64,000 nt of DNA from NCBI GenBank assembly GCA_002482525.1, contig DLGC01000010.1:1-64000 (forward strand), in the 5' to 3' direction. This DNA is from Propionibacteriaceae bacterium UBA7704 (lineage in GTDB: Bacteria > Actinomycetota > Actinomycetes > Propionibacteriales > Propionibacteriaceae). Positions 50,389-60,780 of this stretch are shown in pieces. Within the stretch, counting starts at the first letter, position 1. Every line of letters starts with the position of its first letter. The notes below the pieces were generated by a model. That model had not been told where the DNA came from and did not search any database. It saw only the letters and a program-made list of their open reading frames with translations. Position numbers and translations under genes: made by a program.

Positions 50389-51510
50389 TCAGCCACGGCT
50401 GCCGGCGGTTGCTGCGCGTTGCATCATGATGGCGCGCCGGTAATGCTCGATCAGCTCCGCGGTGAGCGCCGACCAGCTGCGTCCCTGAACCCCCTGCCAG
50501 GCAGCTTCGGCGAAGGCGCGGCGCTTGGCATTGTCGCCAATCAGGTCGGCGACGCGACGACGCAGATCGGCGAGGTCACCGGGACGGTACAGCCAGCCGT
50601 CGAAGCTGGACCGCACCAGATCGAGAGGTCCGCCGACCCCGGTCGCAACGACCGGAACTCCACTGGCGTGTGCCTCTTGGATGGTCTGACCGAAGGTTTC
50701 GCTTTCGCCGGTGTGGACGAACACGTCGAAACTCGCCAGTGCCTCGGCGAGTTCGATGCCGCTCAGCCGACCCGTGAAGTGGGCCTCAGGTAGCAGCTTC
50801 TCCAGGCCGGGGCGGCTGGGTCCGTCGCCGACCACCACCAGTCGCACGCCGGGAAGGTCGGTGAGCACTCGCAGATCCTCGACCTGCTTCTCGGGGGCGA
50901 GGCGTCCCACGTAGCCGACGATGAGCTTGCCGGGCGCTACCTGCTGGCGCCAGGGCTCGCTGCGGCGCTGCGGGTCGAATCGAACCAGATCAACGCCGCG
51001 ACGCCACAGGTGCAGTTCGGTGACCCCGAGTTCCTGCAATTGCTGCAGCGAATGCTGGGAGGGCACCAGGTTCAGGGTGGCCCGGTCGTGCAGACGCCGC
51101 AGGTGGGCCTCCACCAGAGCTGTGGCACCGGCCCAGCCATAGCGCTGGGCGTAGGCGCGCATGTCCGTTTGGTACACCGCCACCGTGGGTAGCTGGAGCC
51201 GTCGCGCGGCGGCCAGTGCCTGCCAGCCCAGCACAAAAGGCGACGCCAGGTGCACGACATCGGCCCCGAAATCGGCCAGGATCCCCTCCAGTCGGGCGCT
51301 TCGGGCCAGGCCGAGCCGCACCTGCGGATAGCTGGGAATGGCGAACGACAAGGTGCCCTCGCCGGGTACCGGGGTGCCCCCATCGGAGTCTGGCGCGATG
51401 ATCAGGGTTTGGTGGCCTGCGCGCTGCAGTTCCTCCTCAACCCGAAGCACCGAGTTGGTGACGCCGTTGGTGTGGGCCAGGTCAGATTCAGAAACGACTG
51501 CGACTCGCAC
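50389..51510 (-). CDS. GT4-family glycosyltransferase (MgtA-like)
   Basis: A 373-residue GT-B enzyme. The N-terminal SESDLAHTNGVTNSVLRVEE and HLASPFVLGWQALAAARR resemble mycobacterial/corynebacterial mannosyltransferase MgtA. The C-terminal half has VGYVGRLAPEKQVEDL and the donor-binding EX7E motif in ESETFGQTIQEAHASG. It probably transfers mannose from GDP-mannose to a glycolipid on the inner membrane face. The sugar is inferred. GTG 51510 is the start, with no strong ribosome site. Confidence 0.85.
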   Translation of the reverse strand: MRVAVVSESDLAHTNGVTNSVLRVEEELQRAGHQTLIIAPDSDGGTPVPGEGTLSFAIPSYPQVRLGLARSARLEGILADFGADVVHLASPFVLGWQALAAARRLQLPTVAVYQTDMRAYAQRYGWAGATALVEAHLRRLHDRATLNLVPSQHSLQQLQELGVTELHLWRRGVDLVRFDPQRRSEPWRQQVAPGKLIVGYVGRLAPEKQVEDLRVLTDLPGVRLVVVGDGPSRPGLEKLLPEAHFTGRLSGIELAEALASFDVFVHTGESETFGQTIQEAHASGVPVVATGVGGPLDLVRSSFDGWLYRPGDLADLRRRVADLIGDNAKRRAFAEAAWQGVQGRSWSALTAELIEHYRRAIMMQRAATAGSRG

Positions 51511-51632
51511 AACCCCAGCTTGCTGGGCAGAACACCGCCGTCGATGCGATTGGACGCCTCGGAAGCGAAGATTCCCCAGACTGCCGTCTGGTGATCACCT
51601 GCTGTTTGCCGCTACCTCGATGAGCACAACGG

Positions 51633-53240
51633 CTACCTTTGGCCGACCTCCAGCAGAGCGGGGAGTTCCCGTCGCAGGATCTTTCCTGCTGCCGAGCGCG
51701 GCACCTTCGTCACGAAGGTCACGCCGCCGAGTCTCTTGTAGCTGGCGACCTGGTCGGAGACCCACCCGATGAGTTCCCGCGAACTGACCTCCGCCCCCTC
51801 ACGCAACTGCACCACCGCGTGCGGGATCTGTTCCCCGGCGGTGCTGGCGGCGATACCGAGCACCCCGGCGTCGGCGACTGCCGAATGCGAACACAGCAAC
51901 GCTTCGAGTTCGGCTGGTGCCACCTGGAAGCCGCGGCGTTTGATCAATTCCTTGATCCGATCGACGATGCGCACCACGCCTTCGGCATCAACCCGCACCA
52001 GGTCGCCGGTGTGCACCCAGCCGTCGGCATCCAGGACGGCGTCGGCGTCGCGCGGTATTCCGAGGTAGCCCAGCATGGCGTTGGGCCCGGTGCACCACAG
52101 CTCGCCGGGCTCACTGAGGCCTTCGGCGGGCACTGCGACGTCCTGGCCGGTTTCGGGGTCGACAACCCGGAAGCGAACATTGGGGATGGCCAACCCGATA
52201 GTGCCGAGGTCAATGTCGCGCCGCTCCGGCGGAATGACGTGGGTGACCGGGGAGAGCTCCGTCATCCCGTAGCCCTGCACCACGCGGGTGTTCAGGCGGG
52301 TTTGGATGGCTTCGCCGACCGGGCCGTCCAGCGGCGCGGCTCCGGAGACGATCAGCTTCACGCTGTCCCACGGCACTGAATCCACGGCCGGATGCTTGGC
52401 CAGGAAGGCTGCCACCGGCGGCACGACGAACAGCATGGACGGCCGGTAACGCGCGATGATCTCCAAGAACGCCTGCGGTGCAAAGCCCGACATCGTGTAT
52501 TGGGTGAAGTGACGCAGCAGCCCGTAGTTGAGATTGGTGGTCATGCCGTAGATGTGGCTGTAGGGCAGGAAGGCGACGATGGAGTTGTCATCGCCGAAGG
52601 AGGCCAGCACCTCGTTGAACTGCAGCAGATTCGCAACCAGATTGCGATGGCTGAGCATGACGATCTTCGGCAGGCCGGAGGTGCCCGAGGACACCGGCAT
52701 GCAGGCGATGTGGGTGGCCGGGTCAATGCTCACCTCGGGAAGGTCGACCGTGGTCTGCAGAAGCTCCGACCAGGCGGTGTGAGGCGAGCCCTCGACGGGA
52801 TCGATCACGATGACCGACTCGGGCGGCAATCCGGCAGCAGCAGCACCCTCGGCAACCTTGGGCAACAGCAGTTGATTGGTGATGACGTAGCGGGCACCGG
52901 TCTCGCGCAGCTGACGGGCGATCTCGGTGGCGATGGCGGCCGGGTTCACCGGGGTGGTCGCGGCGCCGGTGCGGGCAATGCCGTGAAAGGCGGCTGCGTA
53001 ATGCGGGCAGTTGGGCAGATCGATGGCGACCGCCGATCCCGTTGCCACGCCGTGGGCGGCCAGCCAGCTGGCGACGGCGTCGGTCTGCTGTTTGACCTCG
53101 CCGTAGCTGAGGCTCAAGCCGGTTTCGGGCTCCACGAAGGCGGTGCGTACCGAGTCGGCGTCCGAAAGGTCGGCGAAGAGCAGGGTGTAAAGGTCAACAT
53201 CGGGGACGTCGATGTCCGGCAGCGGGCCGCGATACTCCAT
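51633..53240 (-). CDS. AMP-forming acyl-CoA ligase (4-coumarate-CoA ligase-like)
   Basis: A 535-residue adenylate-forming enzyme. The phosphate loop is SSGTSGLPKIVMLSH, A5 is YGMTELSPVTHV, A7 is DGWVHTGDLV, the hinge is VDRIKELIKRRGFQVAP, and the catalytic lysine lies in PRSAAGKILRREL. It activates a carboxylic acid with ATP and loads it on CoA. The order of motifs matches the 4CL subgroup, but the acid is unknown. ATG 53240 starts the conserved region. The AT-richer intergenic region upstream is shared with the divergent AAA ATPase. Confidence 0.88.
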   Translation of the reverse strand: MEYRGPLPDIDVPDVDLYTLLFADLSDADSVRTAFVEPETGLSLSYGEVKQQTDAVASWLAAHGVATGSAVAIDLPNCPHYAAAFHGIARTGAATTPVNPAAIATEIARQLRETGARYVITNQLLLPKVAEGAAAAGLPPESVIVIDPVEGSPHTAWSELLQTTVDLPEVSIDPATHIACMPVSSGTSGLPKIVMLSHRNLVANLLQFNEVLASFGDDNSIVAFLPYSHIYGMTTNLNYGLLRHFTQYTMSGFAPQAFLEIIARYRPSMLFVVPPVAAFLAKHPAVDSVPWDSVKLIVSGAAPLDGPVGEAIQTRLNTRVVQGYGMTELSPVTHVIPPERRDIDLGTIGLAIPNVRFRVVDPETGQDVAVPAEGLSEPGELWCTGPNAMLGYLGIPRDADAVLDADGWVHTGDLVRVDAEGVVRIVDRIKELIKRRGFQVAPAELEALLCSHSAVADAGVLGIAASTAGEQIPHAVVQLREGAEVSSRELIGWVSDQVASYKRLGGVTFVTKVPRSAAGKILRRELPALLEVGQR

Positions 53241-53532
53241 GGGAGCGCTCCGATCACTGGAAGAGTGGATCACAGGGTAGGGGTTCGCGACACCGCAATC
53301 CAGAGTGGATGATGAATTAGTCTTCTCCCGTCGCAGCAGCAACAGCATCCCCATCAGCAGGTTCTCGCAGGGATCAGTTCCATGCCTGATGAATTAGATC
53401 GGGCTTGAGGATCACCAAACAAACCGATCACTCCATCTGCAATCATCACCCCAGACGCTCTGCCAATCACACTCTGCGCGTCCTGCATTCCCACCCCTAC
53501 AGGTGCTGCAATTGCCACTCTAGTGATAGCCT
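53241..53532. other. A/T-richer divergent promoter region
   Basis: About 290 bases with visibly more A and T than the rest of the window. No gene is seen. It contains two GATGAATTAG copies (about 53310-53319 and 53390-53399), an 80-base direct spacing, and the -10-like TAGCCT at 53527-53532. Confidence 0.45.
53527..53532 (+). promoter_or_regulatory. Candidate -10 box (TAGCCT) of the AAA ATPase gene
   Basis: TAGCCT is followed by GTGGTT and then GTG at 53539. This favours the second of two nearby GTG codons as the start. Confidence 0.45.
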
Positions 53533-53538
53533 GTGGTT

Positions 53539-54813
53539 GTGGACACCTCAAAAGCACTTGGCCGGCGCTACCAACAGCGGGTCATCGATGCGCCCCTCCA
53601 ACGTGCCCTGGAGGCCGCGGGCGCGGTGCTGATAGAGGGAGCCCGCGCCACCGGAAAGACCATGACCGCCATGAATGCAGCGCGCTCTTTCGTCTTCATG
53701 GATGATCCAGAACTCAAACTGGTGATAGAAGACGCCCCGCAGATGTTCCTCGGCGGCGAGAGACCCCGACTTCTCGACGAGTGGCAAGTCGCCCCGAGCC
53801 TGTGGAATCTCGTACGACGTTCTGTCGACTCCACGGCCAGCCCCGGGCAGTTCATTCTGACCGGATCATCGGTGCCCGCCGACGACGTAACCCGCCACAC
53901 TGGTGCCGGTCGATTCCTTCGGTTGCGACAGCGAACGATGTCCTGGTGGGAGAAGCTCGAATACCCGACCACGCAGGTCAGCCTTGCCGACTTGTTCGAT
54001 GGCCGACGCCCCTCTGCGAGCCCGACCAGTAGCGATCTCGACACAGTCATCGACAACATATTGCGTCCGGGCTTCCCGGCCATGACCCAGCTCACACTGC
54101 CCCAGTCTGCGAAACGACTGCGCAGCTACATTGATGATGTCGCGCGAACCGATATCCCCCGTCTAGCCGAGGTTCGACATCGGCCCGAGGTGGTGAAGCG
54201 CCTCATCAGCGCGATAGCTCGATCTGCGGCTTCTGAAGTTTCCCACGCCACACTCGCCAAGGATGTCCGCAGCGTTGCCCCGTCAATAAAGGCCGAGACG
54301 ATCGCAAGCTACGTAGAGCTTCTTCAGCGGCTCTTCATCGTTGAACCACAGCCGGCCTGGAGCCCTGCGCTACGCTCCCGAGCCAGATTGCGCCGCGCTT
54401 CAAAGTTGCACCTGGCAGATCCGGCATTGGCTGCGGCGGCCCTGAGCGCAGGGCCGGATCAGCTCCGATCTGATCTGAAGACCCTGGGCTTTCTATTCGA
54501 GAGCGCAGTGATTCACGATCTGACGGTGTTCGCGCACGCACTCGACGGCGAGACGTTCCACTACCGCGACTCGAACGGCCACGAGATCGACGCAATCATC
54601 ACTCTCCCCGATGGGCGCTGGGGCGCCGTTGAGGTCAAACTCGGTGGTTTGCGCGTACCCGATGCCGTGGCCTCACTTGACGCCGCCATCAGTCAAATCG
54701 ACACCGGGGCAGTGGGCGATCCGAGCTTCCGACTCGTCATCACCGGCACTGGCCCCACTCTGGTCACCTCCGATGGCACCGTGACGGCACCTCTAGCGGC
54801 GCTCTCGCCGTAA
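53539..54813 (+). CDS. AAA ATPase with DUF4143 C-terminal domain
   Basis: A 424-residue protein of the solitary ATPase family that combines an AAA module with DUF4143. Walker A is GARATGKT (34-41) and a Walker B-like RLLDEWQ lies near 80. The sensor-1-like ILTGSS is near 111. The DUF4143 part has TLGFLFESAVIHDL and a PD-(D/E)xK-like strand pattern (DSNGHEIDAIITLPDG then WGAVEVKL). Such proteins are often in accessory regions and have been linked to toxin/defence-like or mobile contexts, but their activity is not established. The A/T-richer promoter and isolation from neighbours hint at acquisition. An in-frame GTG at 53533 is the alternative start. Confidence 0.82.
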   Translation: MDTSKALGRRYQQRVIDAPLQRALEAAGAVLIEGARATGKTMTAMNAARSFVFMDDPELKLVIEDAPQMFLGGERPRLLDEWQVAPSLWNLVRRSVDSTASPGQFILTGSSVPADDVTRHTGAGRFLRLRQRTMSWWEKLEYPTTQVSLADLFDGRRPSASPTSSDLDTVIDNILRPGFPAMTQLTLPQSAKRLRSYIDDVARTDIPRLAEVRHRPEVVKRLISAIARSAASEVSHATLAKDVRSVAPSIKAETIASYVELLQRLFIVEPQPAWSPALRSRARLRRASKLHLADPALAAAALSAGPDQLRSDLKTLGFLFESAVIHDLTVFAHALDGETFHYRDSNGHEIDAIITLPDGRWGAVEVKLGGLRVPDAVASLDAAISQIDTGAVGDPSFRLVITGTGPTLVTSDGTVTAPLAALSP

Positions 54814-54825
54814 CTCCACCCGATC

Positions 54826-54885
54826 CGCTCCCAGAAGTGGCAGTTACTCCCAAAGGTTCGGGAGTAACTGCCACTCTTGGGAGCG
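54826..54885. terminator. 26-base-arm hairpin terminator after the AAA ATPase gene
   Basis: The arms 54826-54851 and 54860-54885 are complementary at all but two positions, with an 8-base loop. The inner 16 bases (AGTGGCAGTTACTCCC) are perfect. No U-tract follows. It insulates typA from the upstream gene. Confidence 0.8.
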
Positions 54886-54975
54886 CCTGACGGGGGGGCC
54901 GGTGTCCGCGGTCGGGAGCGGAAGGAGTGCGGGCGGTAGACTTCTCAGGTTGCCCCACCCAGACCGGAGTTCTGC

Positions 54976-56838
<1,863 letters not shown>

Positions 56839-56865
56839 GGCAGGGCGCTTGGGCTCTGCTTCCTG

Positions 56866-56961
56866 CCCTTCGACAAGCTCAGGGAACGACGGCCGAGTCT
56901 GACGCCTCCCCGCTGGCCGAGCCCGACGAAGCCCCCGCTGGCCGAGCCCGCCGAAGCCGGT
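56866..56961. repeat. CCCTTCGACAAGCTCAGGG element and adjacent tandem repeat
   Basis: The dispersed hairpin element (56866-56884) is followed by two tandem copies of a roughly 25-base unit beginning GCTGGCCGAGCCCG (about 56912-56961), whose core GCCGAGCCCGACGAAGCC looks like a diverged relative of the same element. It lies between typA and the MerR gene. Confidence 0.5.
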
Positions 56962-57036
56962 CCCTAGAATCGGTGTCGGCGCCGCTTGACTCTCCCCCGG
57001 CGGGAGACCCCAGGCTGGAAATGGAGGGAGAAAAGA

Positions 57037-57852
57037 ATGAACCTCATCCAGATCGGCCGATTCTCTCGGGTGACTCGGTTGTCGGTAAAAGCGCTTCGTC
57101 GCTATGCCGACGAAGGCTTGCTCGTCCCCGCGCATATTGATGCGTCCAGCGGGTACCGGTATTACACCTATGAGCAGGCTCGAGACGCCGAACTGATCCG
57201 GGTGCTGCGATCGTTGGACGTGCCGCTGAGCGACATCCAGCGTGCCCTGCAGGCCACCGATCGACAGTCGTTCCTCACGATCCTGAGCGAGCACGAACTC
57301 AGGATCCAGAGCGAACTGGCTCACCAGCAGCGAATGCTGGGCTTCCTCCGTCAACTCATCAACAACGAAGGAGTCCTCATGCCTTACGACATCTCGATCA
57401 AGCAGACCCCGGCCCACTTCGCCGCGGTCGTCCGTGCCGACGCCACTGCCGCCACCATGGCGGACACTGTCGGGGCCGGCTTCGCGGCAGCCGCGGCTGC
57501 CATCCAGGCCAGTGGCGCCGCCTTTGCGGGGCCTCCGTTCTTCTCCATGGCCACTCCACCCGACGACGAGCCGGCGGAAATCGAGGTGGGTTTCCCGGTG
57601 GCGACGGCCTTCACCGACCGTGACGGAGTCATCGGGGTCGAAGTGCCCGCCATGGTGGTCGCGGCGGCCATCCACCGCGGGCCTTACGATCAGGCCGGAC
57701 CGGTCTACCAGGCGATCGAGGCCTGGATTCAGGCGCATGGCCACGCCGGGGTCGGTGCTCCCCGCGAGGTGTATCTGAACTCACCGGGCGATACCACCAA
57801 CCCCGAGGACTACCTCACCGAGATTCAGTTCCCGATTTCGACTCCCGCGTAA
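57037..57852 (+). CDS. MerR-family regulator with GyrI-like effector domain
   Basis: A 271-residue regulator. The MerR winged helix (1-75) has IGRFSRVTRLSVKALRRYAD and GYRYYTYEQARDAELIR. A coiled-coil dimerisation helix (about 78-120) is followed by an AraC/GyrI-like effector-binding domain (about 125-271), as in BmrR-type sensors of hydrophobic or cationic compounds. It probably activates a gene in response to a small molecule. No obvious target gene adjoins it. ATG 57037 follows GGAGGGAG. The first-recognition helix is intact. Confidence 0.88.
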   Translation: MNLIQIGRFSRVTRLSVKALRRYADEGLLVPAHIDASSGYRYYTYEQARDAELIRVLRSLDVPLSDIQRALQATDRQSFLTILSEHELRIQSELAHQQRMLGFLRQLINNEGVLMPYDISIKQTPAHFAAVVRADATAATMADTVGAGFAAAAAAIQASGAAFAGPPFFSMATPPDDEPAEIEVGFPVATAFTDRDGVIGVEVPAMVVAAAIHRGPYDQAGPVYQAIEAWIQAHGHAGVGAPREVYLNSPGDTTNPEDYLTEIQFPISTPA

Positions 57853-57985
57853 TCCCAGCGCCGCGATCGGCGGACGCGCCCGACATTTCCGGTCGCGCCG
57901 CCGATTGCGGGAATACCCGGCAGAATCGTCGACGCTATTGCCCGAAATCACTGGGCCGCGCTGCTGCCCAGGCGGTTTCGCCCTC

Positions 57986-58023
57986 TAAGCTGACCGGTGA
58001 TGCGCACTTTGGAACTCCGATGA
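57986..58023 (+). promoter_or_regulatory. -10-like box and leader mini-ORF coupled to the membrane-protein operon
   Basis: TAAGCT (57986-57991) is followed after five bases by GTG-ATG and a reading frame of eight codons ending in TGA at 58021-58023 (peptide VMRTLELR). Its stop overlaps the ATG at 58020 as ATGA. This would let ribosomes loading on a leaderless mini-ORF reinitiate on the operon's first gene, which has only a weak ribosome site of its own. Confidence 0.4.
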
Positions 58024-58997
58024 CAGCCCCCGGCTGGGACGTGACCGGCTACTACGCCGTGCAGCTCCTTCCGGAGCAGGCACCGGCGGAATCGGGCGGA
58101 CGGCTCGCCGAGCCCGGCATCATCGAGCCGCGACCGCTGACGGTGGGCGATGTGCTCGGCGGCGCTTTTCGCGCCGTCCGCTATGCCCCGCTGACCATGT
58201 TCGGACTCACTTTGGTTGTGGTGCTCGTCGCCCAACTGGTCGCGGTGGGAGCGGGGTACCTGATCGATCGGCAGTTCGCGCCGATTCTTCCCCAGGATGA
58301 CCTCGGCGGTGTCACCTCGATGTTCGGCTGGTCCAGTCTGACGTCCACGCTGGCCACGATGCTCGCAACCATTGTTGTGGAGATAGGGCTGTCTTTTGCC
58401 GTCCATGAAGCCGTCTTCGCTCGGCGGACGACGCCGTCCGCGGCGCTGCGACGGCTGGGCTCACGAGCTGGCGCCGCGATCGCCTTCGCCACCTTGACCG
58501 GGCTCGCCGGAGTCGTCGCGATTGGGCTCCTGGTTTTCGGCGCTGGAATGCTCGCCGAGGCTGTCGGCGAAGACGGCTGGCTGATCCTGGTGGTGCTGGT
58601 GCCCGCCTTTTTGGTTGCGGCGATCTGGATCAGCATCCGACTGCTGCTGGCACCGTGCGCGATCGCGATCGAGAAGGCCGGTCCGATTCAGGCGATTCGG
58701 CGAAGCTGGCGTCTCAGCAAAGGCCAGTTCTGGCGCATCCTGGGGATCTACCTGCTGGCCAGCATTCTCATTTCGATGGCGGCCAGCACGGTGTCATCGG
58801 TGTTCAGCTTCGTGATCTTGCTGATCGGCATGGCCAACATGGAGGTAGGACTGATCGCGGCCACCGTGGTGTCGACGGTGATCTCTGCGGTGCTCAGCGT
58901 CCCGCTCACCGCGGCCGTGGTCACCTTGTTGTATGTGGACGCTCGCATCCGTGGTGAAGGGTATGAGCTGCAACTCGCCGAGGCCTTGTACGGATGA
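58020..58997 (+). CDS. Polytopic membrane protein, first gene of the MoxR/DUF58 operon
   Basis: A 325-residue protein with a cytoplasmic N-terminus (about 1-58) ending EPRPLTVGDVLGGAFRAVRY, then about six membrane helices (for example LTMFGLTLVVVLVAQLVAVG, VVAIGLLVFGAGMLAEAV, LILVVLVPAFLVAAIWISI). It resembles the glycerophosphoryl-diester-phosphodiesterase membrane domain proteins, which lack the catalytic part. The function is unknown. It overlaps the next gene by four bases. Confidence 0.8.
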   Translation: MTAPGWDVTGYYAVQLLPEQAPAESGGRLAEPGIIEPRPLTVGDVLGGAFRAVRYAPLTMFGLTLVVVLVAQLVAVGAGYLIDRQFAPILPQDDLGGVTSMFGWSSLTSTLATMLATIVVEIGLSFAVHEAVFARRTTPSAALRRLGSRAGAAIAFATLTGLAGVVAIGLLVFGAGMLAEAVGEDGWLILVVLVPAFLVAAIWISIRLLLAPCAIAIEKAGPIQAIRRSWRLSKGQFWRILGIYLLASILISMAASTVSSVFSFVILLIGMANMEVGLIAATVVSTVISAVLSVPLTAAVVTLLYVDARIRGEGYELQLAEALYG

Positions 58998-59647
58998 GCC
59001 CACCACTGACTCCGAACAGCGACGAGGCCCGCCGCGAACTCGCCCATGAGCTGTCCAATCCCATCTACTCCGACCAGGGCAGTTGGATCGATGATCTGAT
59101 CAATCGACTGCTGGACTGGCTGACCGGCGGCACCCCACCAACTGAAGGGCTGTCCACCGGCCAATTGGTTGCCCTCATCGCGGTCGCAGCCGCTCTCGCC
59201 GCAGTCGTGGTGTGGGCACTGCTGGGTCCAGTCCGAAGCCGTCGCCGGGCTCGCGGCACCGCCTTGTTCGCAGCCGACGAGCGCACCGCGACGCAGCTGC
59301 GCGCCGAGGCCGAATCACTGGCCAGCTCCGAGCAGTGGAGCCTGGCCTACGTGACCCTGTTCCGGGCGATGATCCGTACCTTGGGTGAGCGGGGCGTGAT
59401 CACCGAGTTCGCCGCCATGACCGCCCAAGAGGCGTCCGATCTCGCCGGCCAAAGACTGCCTGGTTTCGAGGCGCGTCTCGGCGCCGCGGCGGGGGTGTTC
59501 GATCTGTTGGCCTACGATCACCGCACCGCTCGCGCCGACCAGTATCAGCAGTTGGTGGATCTGGACGCTGAGGTGTCGACCGCTCAAGCTGTTGCGCCTG
59601 AAGCGGCCGTCGCGCTGACGCCGGTCAGGGTGGAGTCGGCGTCGTGA
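58994..59647 (+). CDS. DUF4129 domain membrane protein
   Basis: A 217-residue protein with a short external N-terminus, one membrane helix (about 58-78) and a cytoplasmic helical DUF4129-like domain (about 100-200, with AESLASSEQWSLAYVTLFRA and FDLLAYDHRTARADQYQQL). DUF4129 proteins accompany MoxR ATPases and DUF58 proteins in many actinobacteria. The start overlaps the preceding stop (ATGA), and the stop overlaps the next GTG start (GTGA). Confidence 0.85.
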   Translation: MSPPLTPNSDEARRELAHELSNPIYSDQGSWIDDLINRLLDWLTGGTPPTEGLSTGQLVALIAVAAALAAVVVWALLGPVRSRRRARGTALFAADERTATQLRAEAESLASSEQWSLAYVTLFRAMIRTLGERGVITEFAAMTAQEASDLAGQRLPGFEARLGAAAGVFDLLAYDHRTARADQYQQLVDLDAEVSTAQAVAPEAAVALTPVRVESAS

Positions 59648-60780
59648 AGAAGCTGCTGATCATCTCCGGTGTGGTGCTGGCCCTTTTCGCCGGCCTTATC
59701 GCCGCCACCGTCTTCCTCCCTGAAAGCCCGGATCGGCTGGCGAATTCGTTGACGAACCCTCGTCCCGAAGGTGCCCGGGCGCTCGGCCAGGTGCTCGCCC
59801 AGGATGGCGTGGCCGTCAACCAGACGAACTCGATCGCCGACATCGCTGCCGCCCCGGCTGACTCGACCGTGGCCGTCGTGCTAGAGACGAGTCTGTCCGA
59901 GGACGAGGTTGCCGCACTCAACCAGACACCAGCCGACCTGGTCGTCATCTATTCCGGTTCCGGATTCTCAACCGACCCCGGCAAGCTCGCCGAGGGCCGC
60001 CTCGGCGTCCAGGATTGGTCGTGGGGCTATCCCGCGCCAAATGCCGAATGCGCCGACGCGGACGCCCTGGCCGCAGGCCGGCTCAGTGGCGACGTCGGCT
60101 ACGGTCTGGTGGCTTTCGACGATCGTGTGATGACGTGCTTCACCGACGGCAGCTATGCCAGCCTCTATGCCGACCTGACGACCAGTCGACACCGAGTGAC
60201 GGTGGTGGCAGGCCTGTCCTGGATTCGAAATTCGGGCATCACCGACATGGGCAACGCAGCCCTGGCGCTGCGCACCCTGGGTCGCCATGATCAGCTCACC
60301 TGGTATCTGCCCGCGGACCGATCACCCACCACGGTCATTCCTGGCTCGCAAGGCATCGACTCCTTCGAGTTGCTGCCGCCGTGGTCTCGTCCGGTGTTCG
60401 GCGTGCTGCTGGCGGCTGCCGCTGCAGCCGCACTGTGGCAGGGTCGCCGGTTCGGGGCGCTGGTTCGCGAACCGCTGCCGGTGGAAGTGCCCGCCTCGGA
60501 GGCCTCCGCCGGGCTGGCCCGGCTCTATCGTCAGGCCGGTGCTCGTGGCCACGCCGCTGCAGCCCTGCGTGCTGCGACCATCCACCGTGTCGCCGCCCGG
60601 GTGGGCGTGACGGCATCGGACGCTCCGGACACGGTGATCAGCCAACTCGCGCAGGCCAGCGGAGCTGATCCCGCAGCACTCACTGAGGCGCTCTACGGCC
60701 CCCCACCGACCACCGATACTGGCCTGGCGATTCTCGCCGAGACCTTGACCGACCTCGAAAGAAAGCTGAGCAGCCGATGA
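59644..60780 (+). CDS. DUF4350 domain membrane protein
   Basis: A 378-residue protein. An N-terminal membrane helix (about 4-24) is followed by an external Rossmann-like domain (about 30-235) with NPRPEGARALGQVLAQDG, typical of DUF4350. A second helix lies at about 248-268, and a helical cytoplasmic C-terminus follows. The function is not known. It belongs to the same operon, starting with GTG inside a four-base overlap and overlapping the moxR start by four bases (ATGA). Confidence 0.85.
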   Translation: MKKLLIISGVVLALFAGLIAATVFLPESPDRLANSLTNPRPEGARALGQVLAQDGVAVNQTNSIADIAAAPADSTVAVVLETSLSEDEVAALNQTPADLVVIYSGSGFSTDPGKLAEGRLGVQDWSWGYPAPNAECADADALAAGRLSGDVGYGLVAFDDRVMTCFTDGSYASLYADLTTSRHRVTVVAGLSWIRNSGITDMGNAALALRTLGRHDQLTWYLPADRSPTTVIPGSQGIDSFELLPPWSRPVFGVLLAAAAAAALWQGRRFGALVREPLPVEVPASEASAGLARLYRQAGARGHAAAALRAATIHRVAARVGVTASDAPDTVISQLAQASGADPAALTEALYGPPPTTDTGLAILAETLTDLERKLSSR

